Source: Chloroflexota bacterium
GTDB lineage: Bacteria > Chloroflexota > Dormibacteria > CF-121
Direction of reading: 5' to 3'
NCBI GenBank assembly: GCA_005881235.1
Contig: VBEQ01000247.1
Location: forward strand, 1 to 9,302
DNA length: 9,302 nucleotides
A program made the position numbers and the translations under genes. Position 1 is the first letter of the stretch. Each line of letters begins with the position of its first letter. Under the pieces are notes generated by a model, which was given only the letters and a program-made list of their open reading frames with translations, was not told the origin of the DNA and ran no database searches. Shown piece after piece: positions 6,044 to 9,302 of the stretch.

Positions 6044-7087
6044 CTACCCGAAGACGAGCTGCAGGTCATAGAGCTCGCGCGGGACGCGCCGCGTTTGCGC
6101 GATGACGTCGCGCAGCGGTACGACTGCGATCTCCCCATCACGCCGGATCGGGATCACGCCCGCCTTGCGATCCGCCAGCAGGTCGGTGGCTGCCACCCCC
6201 AGGCGAGTCGCCCAGATCCGGTCCACCGGGGACGGTGAGCCGCCGCGCTGCAGGTGACCGAGCACCGTGACGCGGGTCTCGAAGCCGGTCGCCTCGTCGA
6301 TCCGCGTGCTGAGCGCATCGCCCACGCCCTGCTTGGCGAGCTGAACGTGACCGAACGCGTCCCGCTTCTCGGCCGCGGCTGCCACCGCGATCGCCGGCTC
6401 GAGCGCCCGCATCTTTACGCCCTCGGCGACGACGATGATGCTGAAGTCCTTGCCTTCACCACGGCGGTGATGCAGGTGCTCGACGACCGCCTCGAGCTCG
6501 GCAGGAAACTCCGGGATGATGATCATGTCGGCGCCGCCGGCCAGCCCTCCGACCATCGCGACCCATCCGGTATCGCGACCCATCACCTCCACTACCATCA
6601 CGCGATGATGCGCGGAGGCGGTGGTGTGCAAGCGATCGAGCGCCTCGACCACCACACCGACCGCAGTATCAAATCCGATGCAGAACTCGGTGACGGAAAG
6701 GTCGTTGTCGATCGTCTTCGGCACGCCGACAACCGGATAGCCGGCGTCGCTCATGGCGGCAGCGACTGACAGTGTGTCGTCGCCGCCGATGGCCACCAGG
6801 CCGTCGACGCCGCTGCCGCGAAGCAGGCTGATGACCTGCTCGACGCCTCCTTTCTCCTTAAGGGGGTTGGTGCGGGACGTGCCAAGGATGGTTCCGCCGA
6901 GCGGAAGGATGCCGCGCACGGACGCTGGTGTCAGGTCCTCCATGTCGCCGGCTCCCAGCACCCCGGCCCAGCCGTTCTTGATGCCGGTGACCTGGAATCC
7001 CTGTTGGAACGCCCGGCGAGCAACCCCACGGATCGCCGCATTGAGCCCCGGCGCGTCGCCGCCGCCGGTGAGAACACCGATTCGCAC
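6044..7087 (-). CDS. pfkA: 6-phosphofructokinase with pyrophosphate-type active-site residues
   Basis: This 347-residue enzyme phosphorylates fructose 6-phosphate to fructose 1,6-bisphosphate. GTG 7087 is the natural start, giving MRIGVLTGGGDAPGLN directly; the frame is open further upstream but codes for unrelated sequence inside the preceding gene. Residue numbers match E. coli PfkA through much of the protein: GGDAPG loop at 9-14, GGDD at 101-104, PKTIDND with Lys124, Thr125, Asp127 (catalytic base) and Asp129, Arg162, MGR at 169-171 and Glu222. ATP-dependent enzymes usually carry Gly at 104 and 124; Asp104 with Lys124 is the pyrophosphate-dependent signature, so PPi is the likely phosphoryl donor and the reaction would be reversible. 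The C-terminus (VPRELYDLQLVFG) is family-like, resembling actinobacterial and Chloroflexi group III enzymes. It follows the membrane protein gene after 19 bases and is probably the last gene of the nth operon. The symbol could equally be pfp. Confidence 0.92.
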   Translation of the reverse strand: MRIGVLTGGGDAPGLNAAIRGVARRAFQQGFQVTGIKNGWAGVLGAGDMEDLTPASVRGILPLGGTILGTSRTNPLKEKGGVEQVISLLRGSGVDGLVAIGGDDTLSVAAAMSDAGYPVVGVPKTIDNDLSVTEFCIGFDTAVGVVVEALDRLHTTASAHHRVMVVEVMGRDTGWVAMVGGLAGGADMIIIPEFPAELEAVVEHLHHRRGEGKDFSIIVVAEGVKMRALEPAIAVAAAAEKRDAFGHVQLAKQGVGDALSTRIDEATGFETRVTVLGHLQRGGSPSPVDRIWATRLGVAATDLLADRKAGVIPIRRDGEIAVVPLRDVIAQTRRVPRELYDLQLVFG

Positions 7088-7106
7088 GACGCCTAGTGTA
7101 GTTCGC

Positions 7107-7718
7107 CTACCTCGACTGGCGGCCGCTCGAGGTGAGATTGAGCACGAGCATGAGGGCGCCAAGGGCAATGATGAGGGCCCCCAGAATCACGCCCGCAGTG
7201 TGGTCGAGCTGATAGCCGCCAATTCCGACGATGCCTTCGAAGAAGGCGGCGCCCAGGAGGAACAGGACGAGCGAGATGCCGACCAGGCGTGTCCCGGAGC
7301 GGACGTTGCCGGGGCGACGGGCCGTCAATCCATACAGCATCATGCCGAGGCCGATCGCGCCTGGGACGATGAGCGTCCACGCGTAGGCCCAACTCTCGTA
7401 GTGGTCGGTGGCGTCCTGGACCAGGAGGATCAGGCCCGCCACCGTGACGATGCTCCCGAAGATGGCGAGGCCCTCGCTCACGGCGCCCCGCGCGGTGAGT
7501 GCCACGAAGAGGATCAGGATGCCGGGGGCGATGATAAAGAACGGCCAGCCATAGTGTCCGATGTCGACGCGGACGAACTGGCCGGCCAGCAGGATCGCCC
7601 CGATCAGGACGAGCAGCCCGCCGAGAACCATCGACGGGCGACGGGGGCCGCGCGATGGCTGGCTAATGACGGGTCCCTGGGCGCCGCCCGGGCCGTTTGC
7701 GGACGGGTGATCGGCCAT
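7107..7718 (-). CDS. Six-helix integral membrane protein of unknown function
   Basis: The 203-residue product has a Pro/Gly-rich cytoplasmic-looking N-terminus (1-29) and six hydrophobic segments at about 30-48, 57-75, 82-100, 109-131, 144-162 and 174-194. Short loops contain HYGWPFFIIAPG and ESWAYAWTLIVPG. The repeated W-x-x-x-x-x-P-G pattern in helices two and four suggests an internal duplication of a three-helix unit, as in small DUF5668/LiaF-type membrane proteins. That comparison is by character only; no catalytic motif is visible. The start ATG 7718 has a TAAGG ribosome site (7726-7730) with seven-base spacing, placed inside the end of nth. The gene overlaps nth by 56 bases and is followed closely by pfkA, so it is probably co-transcribed with both. 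Confidence 0.78.
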   Translation of the reverse strand: MADHPSANGPGGAQGPVISQPSRGPRRPSMVLGGLLVLIGAILLAGQFVRVDIGHYGWPFFIIAPGILILFVALTARGAVSEGLAIFGSIVTVAGLILLVQDATDHYESWAYAWTLIVPGAIGLGMMLYGLTARRPGNVRSGTRLVGISLVLFLLGAAFFEGIVGIGGYQLDHTAGVILGALIIALGALMLVLNLTSSGRQSR

Positions 7719-8424
7719 GCGCCAACCTTACGCGGGCGGCGGTTGCCGTCAAGGGACGGCGCCCGCCCCTGGCCGCAACGGTGGATGACGGGCAGAAGTC
7801 GTTGAGCACACACTCCGGGCAGCGAGGCGTCCGGGCGAGGCAGATGCGGCGGCCGTGCAGGATGAGGCGCAGGCTGAAGCCGGTCCACTCCTGTGGCGGC
7901 AGCATCTTCGTCACCTCGGCTTCGATCTTCACCGGATCGGTGCTTTTGGTCAGACCGAGTCGTCGCGTCAGCCGTTTGACGTGGGTGTCGACGGCGAACC
8001 CGGGGATCCCGAAGGCGACGCCGAGCACAACGTTGGCGGTCTTGCGACCGACGCCCGGCAACGTCACGAGGTCTTCGATCCGCGGTGGCACCTCCCCGTG
8101 GAAGCGCTCGATCAAGGCCGCACTGGCGGCGATGATCGTTTTGGCCTTGACGTGGAAGAACCCGGTCGGCTTGATCATCGCCTCGACCTCGGCGGGATTG
8201 GCGTGGGCCAGGGCGGCGGCGTCCGGATACCTGGCGAACAGTGCCGGCGTGACCGAATTGACGGATCGGTCAGTCGTCTGCGCCGACAGGATGGTCGCGA
8301 CCAGCATCTGGAACGGGTTCGCGTGCGCCAGCTCGGAGACCGCCGGGTACAGCGCCTTGAGCCGCTCCGCCGCCAGGCGCGCGCGATCCTTCGCCGTCAA
8401 CCGTGGTTTTGCCGGCCCCGGCAT
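7663..8424 (-). CDS. nth: Endonuclease III, DNA glycosylase/AP lyase
   Basis: Nth removes oxidised pyrimidines from DNA and cleaves the abasic site during base excision repair. The 253-residue product contains the helix-hairpin-helix LPGVGRKTANVVL with catalytic Lys128, the catalytic Asp146 in VDTHVKRL, and the four-Cys iron-sulfur cluster pattern C-x6-C-x2-C-x5-C at 195, 202, 205 and 211. LSAQTTD (46-52) is the conserved N-terminal glycosylase segment. All key residues are present, so it should be active. Typical bacterial Nth ends within a few residues of the cluster; here about 42 further residues, Arg- and Pro-rich, run into the next gene in a different frame. ATG 8424 was chosen because the family fold begins soon after it; its ribosome site is weak. 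Likely first gene of an operon with the membrane protein and phosphofructokinase, divergent from the sensor gene. Confidence 0.95.
   Translation of the reverse strand: MPGPAKPRLTAKDRARLAAERLKALYPAVSELAHANPFQMLVATILSAQTTDRSVNSVTPALFARYPDAAALAHANPAEVEAMIKPTGFFHVKAKTIIAASAALIERFHGEVPPRIEDLVTLPGVGRKTANVVLGVAFGIPGFAVDTHVKRLTRRLGLTKSTDPVKIEAEVTKMLPPQEWTGFSLRLILHGRRICLARTPRCPECVLNDFCPSSTVAARGGRRPLTATAARVRLAHGRSPVRKRPGRRPGTRH
7726..7730 (-). promoter_or_regulatory. Ribosome binding site of the membrane protein gene
   Basis: TAAGG on the minus strand lies seven bases before ATG 7718. It lies within the nth coding region and supports a real start inside nth, not a shortened nth reading. Confidence 0.5.
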
Positions 8425-8539
8425 AGCTCAAGCGTAACGATCCGGTGACGGCGTACGTTGGGGTCGCGCGCAAAGTTGATCTTGGCGAGCCGTTACTCGC
8501 GATGTGGCCGCCCCATCGGCCGACGGCCGACGATCCTCG
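8425..8539. promoter_or_regulatory. Divergent intergenic region between nth and the dCache sensor gene
   Basis: These 115 bases must hold promoters for both directions, but I see no convincing -35/-10 pair. Minor structures are a GCGAG/CTCGC inverted repeat around six bases (8485-8500) and a tandem CGGCCGA heptamer (8517-8530) just before the sensor start. Both are short enough to arise by chance in such GC-rich DNA. Confidence 0.4.
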
Positions 8540-9302
8540 ATGCACAGCCTCCGCTGGTATATCAGCGTCGGCTTCCTCATGGTCGGGGTCGGTCCCCTGA
8601 TCTTCTTCGGCGCGCAGCGGATCTCGGCGCTCTTCTCGACCCAGAACGCCAGCATCCAGCAGAAGCACGAGCCGATGGCGGAAAGCCTGGCGCAGGCCAT
8701 TTACGGTTACCTGCTCGATCAGACCGCGGCGCTCCAGAGTACGGCGTCCCAGGTCGAATCCGACACCGACGCCGGCATCCCCCACCTGAATGACTCGAGC
8801 TTCAACCCCGCGCGCCTGAACCAGGCGCTCGCCGCCGCCCATTCCGCTCAACCGGCTCTGCTTCAGCTCTACGTCGGGAACCTGAAGGGCCGGGCGGTCG
8901 CCGCGGCACCGCCGGCTGGGGTGGGCGTCGACTATGCCGATTGGAACTACGTCAAGGACGTGCTCAACCCCGGGCGGGTCGGGCCCAAGTACTCCGATGT
9001 GATCCGCTCCAAAGGTGATTCGAGTGTGGCCGCAGTCGTCATTGCCGTCCCCATCCTCGATGCGGGGCGGCATCTGGTCGGGTTTCTCGCCGGCACCGTG
9101 AACCTCTCGGAGGTGCAGCGGCTCTCCACCTACAGCCGGATCGGCGTGAACGGCCAGGCGGTGGTCGTCGACCGTCGCGGTCGCGTCATCGCCCATCCGC
9201 GCGACGACTGGCGGCTCGAGGCCAAGGATCTCTCCTCGGCGGCGATCTTCCAGCAGTCGCTGGGGCAGGAAACCGGCGTGAGCTGGTACACCGACCCCGA
9301 CG
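8540..9302 (+). CDS. Membrane-anchored sensor protein with dCache domain, 3' end outside window
   Basis: An open frame runs from ATG 8540 to the window end (254 residues, no stop). One N-terminal helix (about 7-25, LRWYISVGFLMVGVGPLIFF) is followed by an extracytoplasmic region with dCache features. These are an alpha-helical start (30-75), LLQLYVGNLKGRAVAAAP (107-124), a DYADWNYVKDVL segment (131-142), VAAVVIAVPILDAGRHLVGFLAGTVNLSEV (163-192) and the membrane-distal turn VVVDRRGRVIAHPRDDW (208-224). dCache domains bind small ligands outside the cell and signal to a kinase, chemotaxis, GGDEF or phosphatase module; that output part is missing here, so the class cannot be named. An in-frame GTG at 8504 is an alternative start; there is no clear ribosome site. 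The stop at 8477 limits any further upstream extension. Confidence 0.82.
   Translation, partial: MHSLRWYISVGFLMVGVGPLIFFGAQRISALFSTQNASIQQKHEPMAESLAQAIYGYLLDQTAALQSTASQVESDTDAGIPHLNDSSFNPARLNQALAAAHSAQPALLQLYVGNLKGRAVAAAPPAGVGVDYADWNYVKDVLNPGRVGPKYSDVIRSKGDSSVAAVVIAVPILDAGRHLVGFLAGTVNLSEVQRLSTYSRIGVNGQAVVVDRRGRVIAHPRDDWRLEAKDLSSAAIFQQSLGQETGVSWYTDPD

Noticed and set aside
5923..6141. Short frames on both strands over the 51-bp repeats as a possible small protein with repeated peptides
   Set aside because: No ribosome site, composition unlike a protein outside the repeats, and the minus frame begins inside pfkA. The repeat itself is kept as a DNA finding.
6753..7805. Plus-strand frame of 350 codons opposite pfkA, the membrane protein and nth
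   Set aside because: It spans the boundaries of three recognisable minus-strand genes and its Glu/Asp/Gly-rich C-terminal half is low-complexity shadow.
8270..9196. Minus-strand frame of 308 codons opposite the dCache gene
   Set aside because: It runs across nth start and the divergent gap; the plus strand gives a membrane helix and a coherent dCache domain instead.

Overview
This 9.3 kb window is GC-rich bacterial chromosome (roughly two-thirds G+C by eye). It is dense with genes, has no RNA genes or mobile elements that I can see, and several genes lack clear Shine-Dalgarno sites. Type IV pilus genes, GAF/HD-GYP/GGDEF signalling proteins and a phosphofructokinase with pyrophosphate-type residues would suit a high-GC environmental lineage such as Chloroflexota/Dormibacterota or a relative. 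That placement is an inference from gene content, not a proven assignment.

Left block (1-1830, + strand): the end of a type IV pilus operon. It holds the C-terminus of a Thr/Asn-rich, probably surface-exposed protein (1-224), a PilM-like actin-fold protein (221-1132), a 49-residue single-pass membrane protein that starts inside pilM (1119-1268), and a prepilin with a textbook GFTLVE leader (1340-1771). A very strong intrinsic terminator at 1793-1827 closes the block.

Middle block (1854-5748): cyclic-di-GMP control. A REC-HD-GYP response regulator (minus strand, probable phosphodiesterase) is divergent from a large HTH-GAF-HD-GYP-GAF-GGDEF protein (plus strand). In the large protein the HD-GYP domain has lost key metal ligands, while the GGDEF domain and its inhibitory I-site are intact. 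The two genes thus look like a breaker and a maker of c-di-GMP sharing one short control region that contains an 18-bp inverted repeat. Because c-di-GMP commonly controls pili, the pair may regulate the adjacent pilus genes (inference). A small membrane-anchored secreted protein of unknown function follows in convergent orientation, overlapping the cyclase gene at the stop codons.

Right block (5749-8424, minus strand): about 300 non-coding bases carrying an imperfect 35-bp direct repeat with 51-bp period, then a probable operon read right to left: endonuclease III (nth), a six-helix membrane protein whose start lies inside nth, and a phosphofructokinase carrying Asp104 and Lys124, the residues associated with pyrophosphate use.

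Right edge (8540-9302, + strand): divergent from nth begins a membrane-anchored dCache sensor protein, cut by the window end before its output domain.
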